NCBI GenBank assembly: GCA_030426345.1
Contig: JAUHYU010000052.1
Coordinates: 1 to 37,098 of the forward strand
Origin: Bacteroidia bacterium
GTDB taxonomy: Bacteria > Bacteroidota > Bacteroidia > Cytophagales > Cyclobacteriaceae
Length of the DNA: 37,098 nt
Direction of reading: 5' to 3'
Made by a program: the position numbers and the translations under genes
The notes under the pieces: generated by a model
What the model was told of the DNA's origin: nothing
What the model saw: the letters and a program-made list of their open reading frames with translations, nothing else
The model's database searches: none
Part shown: positions 8,606 through 16,771 of the stretch, one piece after another
Position numbering within the stretch: position 1 is the stretch's first letter
How the letters are laid out: every line of letters starts with the position of its first letter

Positions 8606-9136
8606 TTAAATATTAAACATTGATTGTAGTGCTTTCCAAAGCTCTTTTTTCTTTTCAACATCCATGGATATTTCGCTCAATTGATGTGAAAAAAGGGTCT
8701 TTTTTCCATGAAAATCAATAACCTGATTTAAGGGTTTATCCGTGGATATAGTCTCTATCGTGCCAAATGAGATCAGATTATTGTGGGAAATTTCCTGTAC
8801 GACCCGACTTGTAGGAAATTTGAAAATGTTTACCAACGCGATATCTTTCTTGGAGAATTTCAACCCAGCTTCTATTATTTTCATCAATAGGTTTAAATCC
8901 TGTGTATTGAGAAATTCACTAGTAGGGTCATTTACCAAGATCAAGATTCCTCTACTGTTTTCACCAAAAAAAGTAATAGGCTCAGGTTCTGAGGCAATAG
9001 GGGGACTGGAACTATTCACTTCCAATGGCTTTTCAATGGCTTTTGCCACCTGCTCTTGCTGTTCATCAACAATAAAGATATCATCTTCCTGATAAATATA
9101 TTTTAAAAGCTCGCTTTGTTGATCCATATTATGCAT
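8606..9136 (-). CDS. Conserved-looking protein of unknown function
   Basis: I do not recognise a family. The 176-residue product has an acidic, Gln-rich N-terminal third (1-55) that looks flexible. A compact domain follows at about 56-176 with alternating strands and helices: FFGENSRGILILVND, LNLLMKIIEAGLKF, IALVNIFKF, SHNNLISFGT and a final helix ending in KALQSMFNI. There are no membrane segments and no obvious active-site motif. Two starts are possible, 9136 (overlapping the thioesterase stop by 8 bases) or 9127 (MDQQSELL, no overlap). The central hydrophobic-strand layout reminded me of small accessory subunits such as DNA polymerase III psi, but that is only an impression. It is co-directional and tightly packed with pcm, thioesterase, proB and proA. 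Confidence 0.65.
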   Translation of the reverse strand: MHNMDQQSELLKYIYQEDDIFIVDEQQEQVAKAIEKPLEVNSSSPPIASEPEPITFFGENSRGILILVNDPTSEFLNTQDLNLLMKIIEAGLKFSKKDIALVNIFKFPTSRVVQEISHNNLISFGTIETISTDKPLNQVIDFHGKKTLFSHQLSEISMDVEKKKELWKALQSMFNI

Positions 9137-9656
9137 TCTGATTCAAAATGGAAATTAATTCTTTGGCATCGGTAGGCTTCAATCTTCCAGATAGAATTAG
9201 TCTCAATTGCCGCCGTCTCAATGCACCTTCGTAAAGTTCTTTTTCCGTTTCCGTTTCCGGAACCGCTTCAGGTACTTTTTTGGGATTTCCGGAAGGATCC
9301 AAGGCAACAAAGGTAAAAAAAGCACTGTTGCTAATAAACTTTTTTTGATCTGGAATACGCTCTGCAGTCACTTCTATATATACCTCCATGGAAGAATTAA
9401 ATGCTCTGGTGACTTTTGCCGACAAGGTGATTACACTACCGATCTCGATCGGGTTGCGAAATGAGATATTGTCTACTGATGCCGTCACGGCCATGGAATT
9501 TGAATGCTTTTGGGCAGATATAGCAGCCGCAATATCCATCCAATACATGAGCCTTCCCCCCATGAGATTATTTAGCGGATTGGTGTCATTTGGCATGAGC
9601 ATCTCGCTCTTTATCACCAAAGAATCCTTTACGAATTTTGATTTTTTTTTCATCAT
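9129..9656 (-). CDS. Acyl-CoA thioesterase, hotdog fold
   Basis: Predicted cytoplasmic hydrolase of acyl-CoA of the BACH/YciA-type hotdog family. The signature region is MPNDTNPLNNLMGGRLMYW followed by MDIAAAISAQKH, in which the Asp/Asn and Gly-Gly residues line the CoA site, then TASVDNISFRNPIEIGS and a C-terminal region ending QLRLILSG. I take the start at 9656 (MMKKKSKFV): a GGAG lies about 12 bases upstream and the pcm stop is 2 bases upstream. An earlier start at 9674 would overlap pcm by 16 bases and add six residues. Substrate chain length cannot be read from the sequence. Confidence 0.88.
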   Translation of the reverse strand: MMKKKSKFVKDSLVIKSEMLMPNDTNPLNNLMGGRLMYWMDIAAAISAQKHSNSMAVTASVDNISFRNPIEIGSVITLSAKVTRAFNSSMEVYIEVTAERIPDQKKFISNSAFFTFVALDPSGNPKKVPEAVPETETEKELYEGALRRRQLRLILSGRLKPTDAKELISILNQNA

Positions 9657-9658
9657 CG

Positions 9659-10324
9659 TTAATTTTCGCTCCAACCAAATTTTCCTAATAATGGCACAAA
9701 CTTGAAATAATCATGGCTTTCAGAAGTGATTTTTCCATTGACATCTTTTGATATGCGCAACATCTCTTGATGCGTTTCATTTCCTACGGGAATTACCAAC
9801 TTCCCGTTGGGTTTTAGTTGCTCGATCAATGCATTGGGCAGGTTTGGTGCTCCAGCAGTAACAATTATTTTATCATAAGGAGCAAAAGTCGGCCATCCTT
9901 GCGAGCCATCACCGAGATGGAAATTTGCCCGATATCCGAGCTTTTGCAAAAAGAGCTTTGAGTGTCGGTACAGTACTTTATTATATTCTATAGTATAAAC
10001 TTTAGCTTGCATTTCGAGTAGTATACAGCACTGATAGCCCGATCCTGTGCCGATTTCCAATACTTTATCACCAGGTTTTATTTCTAACAGTTCACTTTGC
10101 TTGGCAACAGTGTAAGGTTGAGAAATCGTTTGTCCTTCACCGATCGGAAATGCCTTGTCCTGATAGGCATGTTCCAAAAATGCCTTGTCAAAAAAATAAT
10201 GCCGCGGTACAGATTGGATGGCTTTCAAAACCGCTTGGTCAGTTATCCCCTTGTCTATCAAAATCTTAACCAAATTTCGCCGCATTCCCTTGTGACGATA
10301 ACTATCTTCGAACATGTGCATCAT
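9659..10324 (-). CDS. pcm: Protein-L-isoaspartate O-methyltransferase
   Basis: SAM-dependent methylation of L-isoaspartyl residues in age-damaged proteins, starting their repair. The 221 residues match family length. Key stretches: SVPRHYFFD (38-46), PIGEGQTISQPY (60-71), the PCMT hallmark, SAM motif I VLEIGTGSGYQ (88-98), YTIEY (110-114), then the DGSQGWPTFAPYDKIIVTAGAP segment, in which the motif II Asp precedes the DKIIVTAG strand. It is the first gene of the minus-strand run down to proA and is divergent from the LytTR regulator, so the run's promoter should lie in 10325-10612. Confidence 0.95.
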   Translation of the reverse strand: MMHMFEDSYRHKGMRRNLVKILIDKGITDQAVLKAIQSVPRHYFFDKAFLEHAYQDKAFPIGEGQTISQPYTVAKQSELLEIKPGDKVLEIGTGSGYQCCILLEMQAKVYTIEYNKVLYRHSKLFLQKLGYRANFHLGDGSQGWPTFAPYDKIIVTAGAPNLPNALIEQLKPNGKLVIPVGNETHQEMLRISKDVNGKITSESHDYFKFVPLLGKFGWSEN

Positions 10325-10618
10325 AAAATTTGCATGAATTTATGGCATCCATTTCTATTTTCCTTATTTGAAAGTTACAATATTATTGCCAAGTGCATAA
10401 TTACCAAATTCACGATCAATTGAAACAGAATTTGTAGCAGCTCCGCTAATTCCCTTATAACTTATCAGATAAATTATTTTTTTTAGTTTTTTGCACTTTG
10501 CGAACCTTGTTGGATGTAGCTGAATCACAAGTTTTATTTTTATTTATATTGTGACGATTTTATATATAGCTTCGATGTTCGGACAGATATTTTTATAACT
10601 CAGGATAGTTTTTTGCTT
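10325..10618. promoter_or_regulatory. Divergent promoter region between pcm and the LytTR regulator
   Basis: A 294-base AT-rich gap that must hold the start signals for two divergent units. I see no gene and no clean TAnnTTTG box at a standard spacing. T-rich tracts lie at about 10477-10495 and 10536-10566, and an AGGA (10602-10605) precedes the regulator's ATG. Confidence 0.4.
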
Positions 10619-11311
10619 ATGATGTTGAATTGCATAGTGGTGGATGATGATGAAATGTCGCGAAAGGTAGTGGTACATTTTATCGAGAAGGCCAAGTTTC
10701 TCCAACTATCCAAAGAGTTTGATAATGCCATTGATGCTGCTCAGTATTTGGATGAGGAACATGTTGATTTAGTGTTTTTAGATGTGCAAATGCCCAAAAT
10801 GTCTGGCATGGAATTTATTCAGGCACTCGAAAAGGACGTTGAAATTATTCTAATTACCTCTGAACGAAAATATGCGGTTGAGGCTTTCGAGAAAAAAGTG
10901 ACAGACTATCTTGTCAAGCCTATTAATTATTTGCGATTTATTCAAGCTTCGGAAAAAGCTCAGGCAAATGTAGAGTCAAAAAGGGCTGCTGCTGTACAAC
11001 GAAAAGAATTTTATGTTCGGGCAGATTCTAAAATTCATAGAATACCTTATGATAAAATCCTGTACGTAGAAGCTCTGGCAGATTATATCATTATTCAGAC
11101 TGAGAATCGAAAAAACATTGTCCATTTTACCATGAAGGGAATTGTTGATCGGCTGCCAGATGACGAATTTGTGCGGATTCACCGGTCTTATATTATTAAT
11201 TTGGATAAAATAGAATCATTGGAAGACAACTCGTTAGTTATTGGAGATAAATACATTCCGATAGGAGCTTCATATAAAGAAGCCCTTTTAAACCGACTTA
11301 ATTTTTTATAA
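10619..11311 (+). CDS. LytTR-family response regulator
   Basis: Two-domain DNA-binding response regulator. The receiver has the acidic pocket VVDDDE, the phospho-acceptor Asp55 in LVFLDVQMP, the T/S switch in ILITSERK and the conserved Lys100 in VKPI. The C-terminal LytTR domain occupies about 132-228 with FYVRADSKIHRI, ILYVEALADYI, DEFVRIHRSYIINL and IPIGASYKEALL. This type usually answers a membrane histidine kinase of the LytS/His_kinase class, but none is next to it, so it is an orphan here. A TTG at 10613 is also in frame; I prefer the ATG at 10619 or 10622 because an AGGA lies upstream. Its last 14 bases overlap the converging PAP2 gene. Confidence 0.93.
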   Translation: MMLNCIVVDDDEMSRKVVVHFIEKAKFLQLSKEFDNAIDAAQYLDEEHVDLVFLDVQMPKMSGMEFIQALEKDVEIILITSERKYAVEAFEKKVTDYLVKPINYLRFIQASEKAQANVESKRAAAVQRKEFYVRADSKIHRIPYDKILYVEALADYIIIQTENRKNIVHFTMKGIVDRLPDDEFVRIHRSYIINLDKIESLEDNSLVIGDKYIPIGASYKEALLNRLNFL

Positions 11312-11879
11312 TTGGCTTCAGCTTTATACGAAAGTATATTTCGTTCAATGCCTTAAATATTAACCATCCGAAAACAATCCCTAAAATTCCTCCCACAAGT
11401 ATATCTCCTGGGTAGTGCACACCAACCATAATCCTGCTAAACGCTACCACTGCTGCCCAAACAAACATCAACCAAGTCCACCTCCAAAAGTGTCTAAAAA
11501 CCATGAAAGCAAACATGGCAATGCCAAATGAATTGGCCGAATGGCTTGAAGCAAATCCGAATTGGCCACCACAGCCCTCGGCTACATGCACCAAATGCCC
11601 AATTACAGGATCATGGCAGGGACGCCATCTGGCAAAGTATGGTTTCATAAATGTAGAGGTAAATTGGTCGCATGCAAGCACAACTAACAAGAGTCCCGCG
11701 ATCATATAGAAACCCTCCTTTTTAAATACTTTTATGAAGAAATAAAACAGTAAGATATACAATGGAATCCACGTAGGGGCATAAGTGAGCCAAATCCATA
11801 CCTGATCTGAAAAATCACTATAAAACCCATTAAAATAAAGAAAAAGATTCCTATCAATCTGATCCAACCAATCAATCAT
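11298..11879 (-). CDS. PAP2-superfamily membrane phosphatase
   Basis: Integral membrane phosphatase for a lipid phosphate or isoprenyl diphosphate, active site facing the periplasm. The three PAP2 motifs are complete: K79xxxxxxRP (KPYFARWRP), SSHS with His113, where most members have PSGH, and SRxxxxxH with Arg149, His155 and Asp159 (SRIMVGVHYPGD). Five or six membrane helices are visible (for example 37-51, 58-74, 117-130, 134-150 and 158-176). It may serve as an undecaprenyl-diphosphate phosphatase or a lipid A/phospholipid phosphatase; the sequence does not decide. It starts 4 bases after the hemF stop and overlaps the 3' end of the LytTR gene by 14 bases. Confidence 0.9.
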   Translation of the reverse strand: MIDWLDQIDRNLFLYFNGFYSDFSDQVWIWLTYAPTWIPLYILLFYFFIKVFKKEGFYMIAGLLLVVLACDQFTSTFMKPYFARWRPCHDPVIGHLVHVAEGCGGQFGFASSHSANSFGIAMFAFMVFRHFWRWTWLMFVWAAVVAFSRIMVGVHYPGDILVGGILGIVFGWLIFKALNEIYFRIKLKPIIKN

Positions 11880-11883
11880 ACCA

Positions 11884-12777
11884 TCATTTGTTTATCCAAT
11901 CAACATCCTTTTTTAGCCATTGTATGGTGTCGTATTCTGCTGATTTTTCATCAGGAATATAGTTGTATTTCCATGAAGCAAGGGGAGGGAGGCTCATCAG
12001 AATGGACTCGATTCTTCCGTTGGTTTCTAATCCGAATTTTGTTCCTCTGTCTATTGCCAGGTTAAATTCTGCGTACCTTCCTCGGCGAATTAGCTGCCAA
12101 TCTCGTTCTGCATCTCCAAATTCTTTTTCTTTCTTCTTGCGTGATATTTCACTATAAATCGGCACAAAAGATTTCCCAACATCAATAACAAAAGCCAACA
12201 GTTTTTCTTTCTTGTCTTTTTGCGTCAGTCGATCAAAGAAAATCCCACCAACTCCACGGGTTTCGTTTCTATGTTGAATAAAAAAATAATCATCCGCCCA
12301 TTTTTTATAAATGGAATAATAAGTCGGATGATGTCTATCGCATACATCCTTCAATGATTTATGGAAAAATGCCGCATCTTCCATGTCAATATAATGTGGT
12401 GTCAGATCAATACCTCCACCAAACCACCATGTATTATCATTCATTTCAAAATACCGAATGTTCATATGGATAATGGGTACAAATGGATTTTTCGGATGGA
12501 GGACTATAGAAACTCCGGTAGCATAAAACTCAGAATCATCATAACCAAATGACTTTTTAATATTTTCAGGAGTATCGCCAAATACGGCGGAAAAATTAAC
12601 TCCACCTTTTTCGATTAGTGCGCCATTTTCTATCACTCGTGACCTTCCACCACCACCTTCAGGCCTTATCCATGAGTCTTGCTGAAATTTGGATACTCCG
12701 TCCTCTAATTCGAGCCCTTGGCATATTGCGTCTTGAAGGGCTTTAAATTCGTTAGTGATACTTTCTTTTGATATCAT
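11884..12777 (-). CDS. hemF: Oxygen-dependent coproporphyrinogen-III oxidase
   Basis: Aerobic haem synthesis: oxidative decarboxylation of two propionates of coproporphyrinogen III to give protoporphyrinogen IX, in the cytoplasm. At 297 residues it has standard length. Diagnostic blocks are GGRSRVIENGALIEKGGVN, WWFGGGIDLTPHY, RGVGGIFFDRL, RGRYAEFNLAIDRGTKFGL and the terminal ILMSLPPLASW. The conserved His in HMNIRYFE and in DLTPHY are present. It implies an oxygen-using life style. It is 9 bases downstream of tamL and 4 bases upstream of the PAP2 gene. Confidence 0.96.
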   Translation of the reverse strand: MISKESITNEFKALQDAICQGLELEDGVSKFQQDSWIRPEGGGGRSRVIENGALIEKGGVNFSAVFGDTPENIKKSFGYDDSEFYATGVSIVLHPKNPFVPIIHMNIRYFEMNDNTWWFGGGIDLTPHYIDMEDAAFFHKSLKDVCDRHHPTYYSIYKKWADDYFFIQHRNETRGVGGIFFDRLTQKDKKEKLLAFVIDVGKSFVPIYSEISRKKKEKEFGDAERDWQLIRRGRYAEFNLAIDRGTKFGLETNGRIESILMSLPPLASWKYNYIPDEKSAEYDTIQWLKKDVDWINK

Positions 12778-12786
12778 AGTCTTTAT

Positions 12787-15213
12787 TTAAAATGGGTATC
12801 CGATGGCGATATTCCACAGTGCTTGACCGGGTTCCCCTCCTAAATTGGAGAAAGATAGCCTATCGCCAATCCATCGTTCGCCTTCATCCCGCGCAGGGTC
12901 ATACATTTTTACTCCATAATCAAACCGAATGACTAGAAATGAGAAATTGAGCCTCAGACCGAGACCCATGCCCACGGCTATTTCTTTATAAAAACGGTTA
13001 AACTTAAAATCTGCTCCGGGAAATTCCGGGTTTTCGTAAAACTTCCATACATTACCTGCATCCACAAAAAATGCCCAATCAACAAAACCAACCAGCTTGC
13101 TTCGGTATTCTATATTTGCCTCCAACAGTATTTCACCCGGCTTTTCAATAGAATAATCAAACATTCCCTCACTATCTGGGTCATCGTTTAAAGTTGGCTT
13201 TTGACTGCCAGGGCCCAAGCGACGCGGAGCCCAGGCTCGGAGACTATTGCTTCCTCCCGCGAAGAAAAACTTTTCGTAGGGTAGGGTTTTATTCTTTCCA
13301 TAAGGGTAAGCAATACCAACGTTGAGCCTGGTAGCGACACCATTGTTCTCATTGATAGTTAGGTGCCTCCGAAAGTCTGTGGAAAATTTCAGATATTTAA
13401 AATATTGAATGCCATCTGATCCAGAGTTTTCAAAAAATGTAGGTTCGAAAAGGTTATAGACTAGTCCACCACTTTCACCATAAATTTTGAGCAGTGAAGA
13501 TTTGTTTCCGTAAAAATCATTGGGATTAAAATTATAAACAACGAAAAAGCTCATGGCGCTTACGAATGAAGGGTCAAAGGATCTGATGAGGGGGTTTCCG
13601 GCCTGTTCCAATTCTACTAACAAAGAATCGAAAGTCGGGTCGGTGACCGAATTGATAAAACTTAACTCAGAGAGTGTGAAATTAAATAGACGGCGCCTAT
13701 CCTTTTGCCAAGTATATCCAAATGAATTGGAGAAATTTGTCCTTTGATATTCTGGTCGTTGGGTATAGTTGAACCCGGTTCGGATCACGGTATTTGGATT
13801 GTATTGACCTACTTTTCGTTTGAATTTAGCACTTGCAGGCATGATGAATTGGGGGAATGTCAGTGCTAGCTTGGCTCCCGACTCAATGCTACTGTACACA
13901 TCTCTGGTCGTGGCACTTGCGACTCCTTCAAACCCAAAATACCCCGTAACCTCCAGGTTTTCCAGACCGCCAAAAATATTTCTATCTTTTAATGATAGAT
14001 TATAAAATGGACCTGGATACCCTTCTGTAACATTAAGGCCAACTTCATTGGTCATCTGGTATTTATCGAGCGGACTAGTGAAAATATTGGCAATAAATGC
14101 GCCACCTGTGGTGTCATAGTTGATATTGATAAATTTGAAATTATCCAGATAAGCGAGTTGTCGCTGCGTATTCAGCGTATTGTCGATGCTGTAAGCACTG
14201 TCGGGGTATAGAAATACACGCTGATCTAATATCTTCTTAGAAAATTTCTTTTTATAATACTGATAAGTGATTCCACGATAATTCAATAGCGACCTAGATG
14301 TGTCTTGCGGAGGGGCATTGGCATCAGTGACAAAAATCACGGAATCAATATAAAACTGTTTATGATATTTGCGCTTGGAGGGATCTTTGATGATCAAGCT
14401 TAAATCTACCTTGTAGGGAACCCGATCCGTAAGCACATCAAAAACTATGTACTGTCTGCTAAAATCGAAATATCCATGGTTTTTGAGCAGCTTTTCTACC
14501 CGTTCACGCTCTTTTACCAGATTATCCTGATTATACGGTTGCCCCACTTCAAGGAGACTTTCCTGCTTACTGGCAGTTATTAATTTTTGAATGGTAGTAT
14601 CAGTAGTAAAAATACGGACGGAATCAATAGTATGCGGTTTGTCTTCCTTGATCTCATAGGTGACAAATGCTCGCTTGCTTCTATACTTTGTTTTATAATC
14701 TACAGAGCTGTTGAAATACCCATGGTTCTGCAGATATAACTGCATCTGTTTGCTGGTTTTTTCCGTAGTTTCTTCATTATAGACACTCAGAGGCTCACCC
14801 CATCGCATCAGGATATTTCCATCCTGTAGGTCTCTTTGTTTTTTTTCTACTTTTTGAGATTTAACGCGCTCAAGTTTTGCGATTTTCCTTTCATTGTCGG
14901 GATGTTTCTTCTTTTTCCGCTCGTATTTAGCCTTTATCTGATCGATTTTGTTTTCAATCTTGACAGAGTCATATTTTTTTTCACCCTGTTGGTAAATCCA
15001 AACATAAGGGGCAAAAGGAATGATGGGAAATTTTTTGTTTGCCTTGGCTTGAAAAAGTTCTTCAAAGACCTCATCGGGAAAGTCATGATTGCCTTTGATA
15101 TTTTGCCTGCGAAGTAAATATTCTTCATCTTGCAGATGTCTGGTCCCCATGCAGGAGAGGATCAATTGCGCGATAGAAATGTATAAAAGTGCTTTGACAA
15201 AATAATTGTTCAA
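12787..15213 (-). CDS. tamL: Outer-membrane assembly protein TamL (BamA/TamA family, lipoprotein form)
   Basis: Member of the Omp85/BamA-TamA superfamily in the Bacteroidetes form that carries a lipoprotein signal: residues 7-20 are hydrophobic and end in the lipobox LILSC with Cys21. The periplasmic part (about 30-380) has POTRA-like stretches (TIDSVRIF, LLKNHGYFDFS), and the C-terminal half is a beta-barrel with the LRAW motif in GGSNSLRAWAPRR (cf. VRGW of the family) and the classical terminal Phe. It should act in the outer membrane with TamB, which is not in this window. The start is a TTG at 15213: an in-frame TAA lies two codons upstream and no ATG precedes the signal peptide. The start codon is 16 bases back-to-back from the divergent methyltransferase start. 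Confidence 0.9.
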   Translation of the reverse strand: MNNYFVKALLYISIAQLILSCMGTRHLQDEEYLLRRQNIKGNHDFPDEVFEELFQAKANKKFPIIPFAPYVWIYQQGEKKYDSVKIENKIDQIKAKYERKKKKHPDNERKIAKLERVKSQKVEKKQRDLQDGNILMRWGEPLSVYNEETTEKTSKQMQLYLQNHGYFNSSVDYKTKYRSKRAFVTYEIKEDKPHTIDSVRIFTTDTTIQKLITASKQESLLEVGQPYNQDNLVKERERVEKLLKNHGYFDFSRQYIVFDVLTDRVPYKVDLSLIIKDPSKRKYHKQFYIDSVIFVTDANAPPQDTSRSLLNYRGITYQYYKKKFSKKILDQRVFLYPDSAYSIDNTLNTQRQLAYLDNFKFININYDTTGGAFIANIFTSPLDKYQMTNEVGLNVTEGYPGPFYNLSLKDRNIFGGLENLEVTGYFGFEGVASATTRDVYSSIESGAKLALTFPQFIMPASAKFKRKVGQYNPNTVIRTGFNYTQRPEYQRTNFSNSFGYTWQKDRRRLFNFTLSELSFINSVTDPTFDSLLVELEQAGNPLIRSFDPSFVSAMSFFVVYNFNPNDFYGNKSSLLKIYGESGGLVYNLFEPTFFENSGSDGIQYFKYLKFSTDFRRHLTINENNGVATRLNVGIAYPYGKNKTLPYEKFFFAGGSNSLRAWAPRRLGPGSQKPTLNDDPDSEGMFDYSIEKPGEILLEANIEYRSKLVGFVDWAFFVDAGNVWKFYENPEFPGADFKFNRFYKEIAVGMGLGLRLNFSFLVIRFDYGVKMYDPARDEGERWIGDRLSFSNLGGEPGQALWNIAIGYPF

Positions 15214-15229
15214 CTTTTCTTATTCACTA

Positions 15230-15967
15230 ATGATTTCGAAACAACAGGCAAAGTTTGTTAAAAGTTTGAAATTAAAAAAATACCGCAAGAATGCCGCATC
15301 ATTTATCGTAGAAGGCGCAAAGAATATTGCTGAATTGCTCAATTCTGATTTTGAAATAAGCCATTTGTTCCTCACACAAAAATTTGTGGATGAGTATAAA
15401 GCCATGTTGATACAAGTTCCTGACTACACAGTTTGTATGGAAAAGGAACTTGTGAGCATAGGAACATTTCAATCCAATGAATATGGGCTGGCTGTGGCAA
15501 AGATGAAAGTGGGGGAGGTGGATGTGTCAAATGAAAATATGCTGTTGGCACTTGACAATGTGAGCGATCCAGGAAATTTGGGCACCATTGTCCGTATTGC
15601 AGATTGGTATGGGATTCGACACATTTTGGCGAGCATGGAAACTGCCGACTTTTACAACCCAAAAGTGATCCATGCTTCGATGGGCTCATTTACAAGGGTA
15701 CAAGTTCATTTCATGGATTTAGGAGGCTTTTTAAGCCAAAATACAACACACAAGGTGTATGGTGCCATGCTGAACGGTGATGATGTGCACAAGACCAAAT
15801 TGGAAACTCCAGCGGTGATTTTGATGGGCAATGAATCCAATGGAATTAATGAGGGTTTAATTCAATTTTTGGATAAGAAAGTGACCATACCCAAATTAGG
15901 AGGAGCCGAATCGCTAAATGTGGCAGTATCCACAGCGATAATTTGCGATAATTTTTTCAGATCTTAG
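15230..15967 (+). CDS. SpoU/TrmH-family RNA 2'-O-methyltransferase
   Basis: SAM-dependent 2'-O-ribose methylation of rRNA or tRNA by a SPOUT (trefoil-knot) enzyme. An N-terminal substrate-binding domain (about 1-90) starts ISKQQAKFVKSLKLKKYR and contains FIVEG. The catalytic domain has the three motifs: ALDNVSDPGNLGTIVRIADW, ILMGNESNGI and LGGAESLNVAVSTAI. I choose the ATG at 15230 because the family normally begins at this MISK sequence; an ATG at 15206 would add eight residues and run across the tamL start. It resembles RlmB-type enzymes, but the RNA target cannot be assigned. Its last bases overlap the converging transporter gene by 4. Confidence 0.92.
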   Translation: MISKQQAKFVKSLKLKKYRKNAASFIVEGAKNIAELLNSDFEISHLFLTQKFVDEYKAMLIQVPDYTVCMEKELVSIGTFQSNEYGLAVAKMKVGEVDVSNENMLLALDNVSDPGNLGTIVRIADWYGIRHILASMETADFYNPKVIHASMGSFTRVQVHFMDLGGFLSQNTTHKVYGAMLNGDDVHKTKLETPAVILMGNESNGINEGLIQFLDKKVTIPKLGGAESLNVAVSTAIICDNFFRS

Positions 15968-16764
15968 AATATAGAATGGTCTTCTCCGGCTGCTTCGTCA
16001 ACCATTGCCTCAGCCACTTCTTTGCCCAGATATTTATCAATAAAATAATGACCCACGTAGAGTAGTGGAGTTAGGGCGATGGCCACTACAAATTTGTAGA
16101 TATAATTGATAATCCCAACGGAAAAGATCTGCTCCAGCGACCAATTCCCAAAAATATAAAACGCAACGCCAAGGACTACAAAACTATCGATGAGCTGGGA
16201 GATCAATGTTGATCCGGTTGCTCTGAGCCAAATCATTCTTTTGCCTGTGACGCGCCGCAATTGTTGAAATATAAAAACATCCAATAGTTGACCAATCAAA
16301 AATGCAGTGAGCGAACCGATGATGATACCGAGTCCCTGACGAAAAATAGTCTGAAAAGCGAAGTCGATATTGAACGGATTTCCTTCTGCATCCTGATTAT
16401 TAAGGTCTAACCAAAATGAAGCAGGATTGAGCTTGGTCACCAAGAAAATCACAATGAAAACGTACGCAATAAGGAATGCCGTGATAAAGCTGATTTTTCG
16501 TACTCCCTTTTTACCAAAATATTCATTGATGATATCTGTGGAAATAAAAACCACAGGCCAGATTAATGCCCCGGCTGTCAGGTTAAAATCTAGGACCATC
16601 CCTCCGAATAATGAGATTTGTGCCGGAGCAAAACCAAATGTAGATTCCATGGAAAAAATCTTGACCCCGATAATTTCGGCAATAATCGCATTGGTCAAAA
16701 ACAGCGCACTCAATATGATGAACAGGTTGGTTTTCTTTCGCTGGATTGTATGCTTAGTATCCAT
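15964..16764 (-). CDS. Queuosine precursor transporter (YhhQ/VUT family)
   Basis: Inner-membrane importer of 7-cyano- or 7-aminomethyl-deazaguanine for queuosine tRNA modification (DUF165/VUT family). The N-terminal helix LFIILSALFLTNAIIAEIIG is characteristic, followed by FDLN-type (DFNLTAGALIWPVVFISTDIINEYFGKKG), GSLTAFLIGQLLDVFIFQQL and ATGSTLISQLIDSFVVLG, all family hallmarks. About six or seven helices are visible in 266 residues. It starts 7 bases after the rnz stop, at the end of a long minus-strand run, so it is grouped with another tRNA-related enzyme. A TCCATGGA palindrome overlaps its start codon (16759-16768). Confidence 0.93.
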   Translation of the reverse strand: MDTKHTIQRKKTNLFIILSALFLTNAIIAEIIGVKIFSMESTFGFAPAQISLFGGMVLDFNLTAGALIWPVVFISTDIINEYFGKKGVRKISFITAFLIAYVFIVIFLVTKLNPASFWLDLNNQDAEGNPFNIDFAFQTIFRQGLGIIIGSLTAFLIGQLLDVFIFQQLRRVTGKRMIWLRATGSTLISQLIDSFVVLGVAFYIFGNWSLEQIFSVGIINYIYKFVVAIALTPLLYVGHYFIDKYLGKEVAEAMVDEAAGEDHSIF

Positions 16765-16768
16765 GGAT
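16759..16768. repeat. ATCCATGGAT palindrome over a start codon
   Basis: One of seven ATCCATGGAT copies seen (others at 5251, 6218, 8660, 30298, 31945 and 32824, first base). Here it covers the ATG of the queuosine-transporter gene. See the finding on over-represented palindromes. Confidence 0.8.
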
Positions 16769-16771
16769 TTT

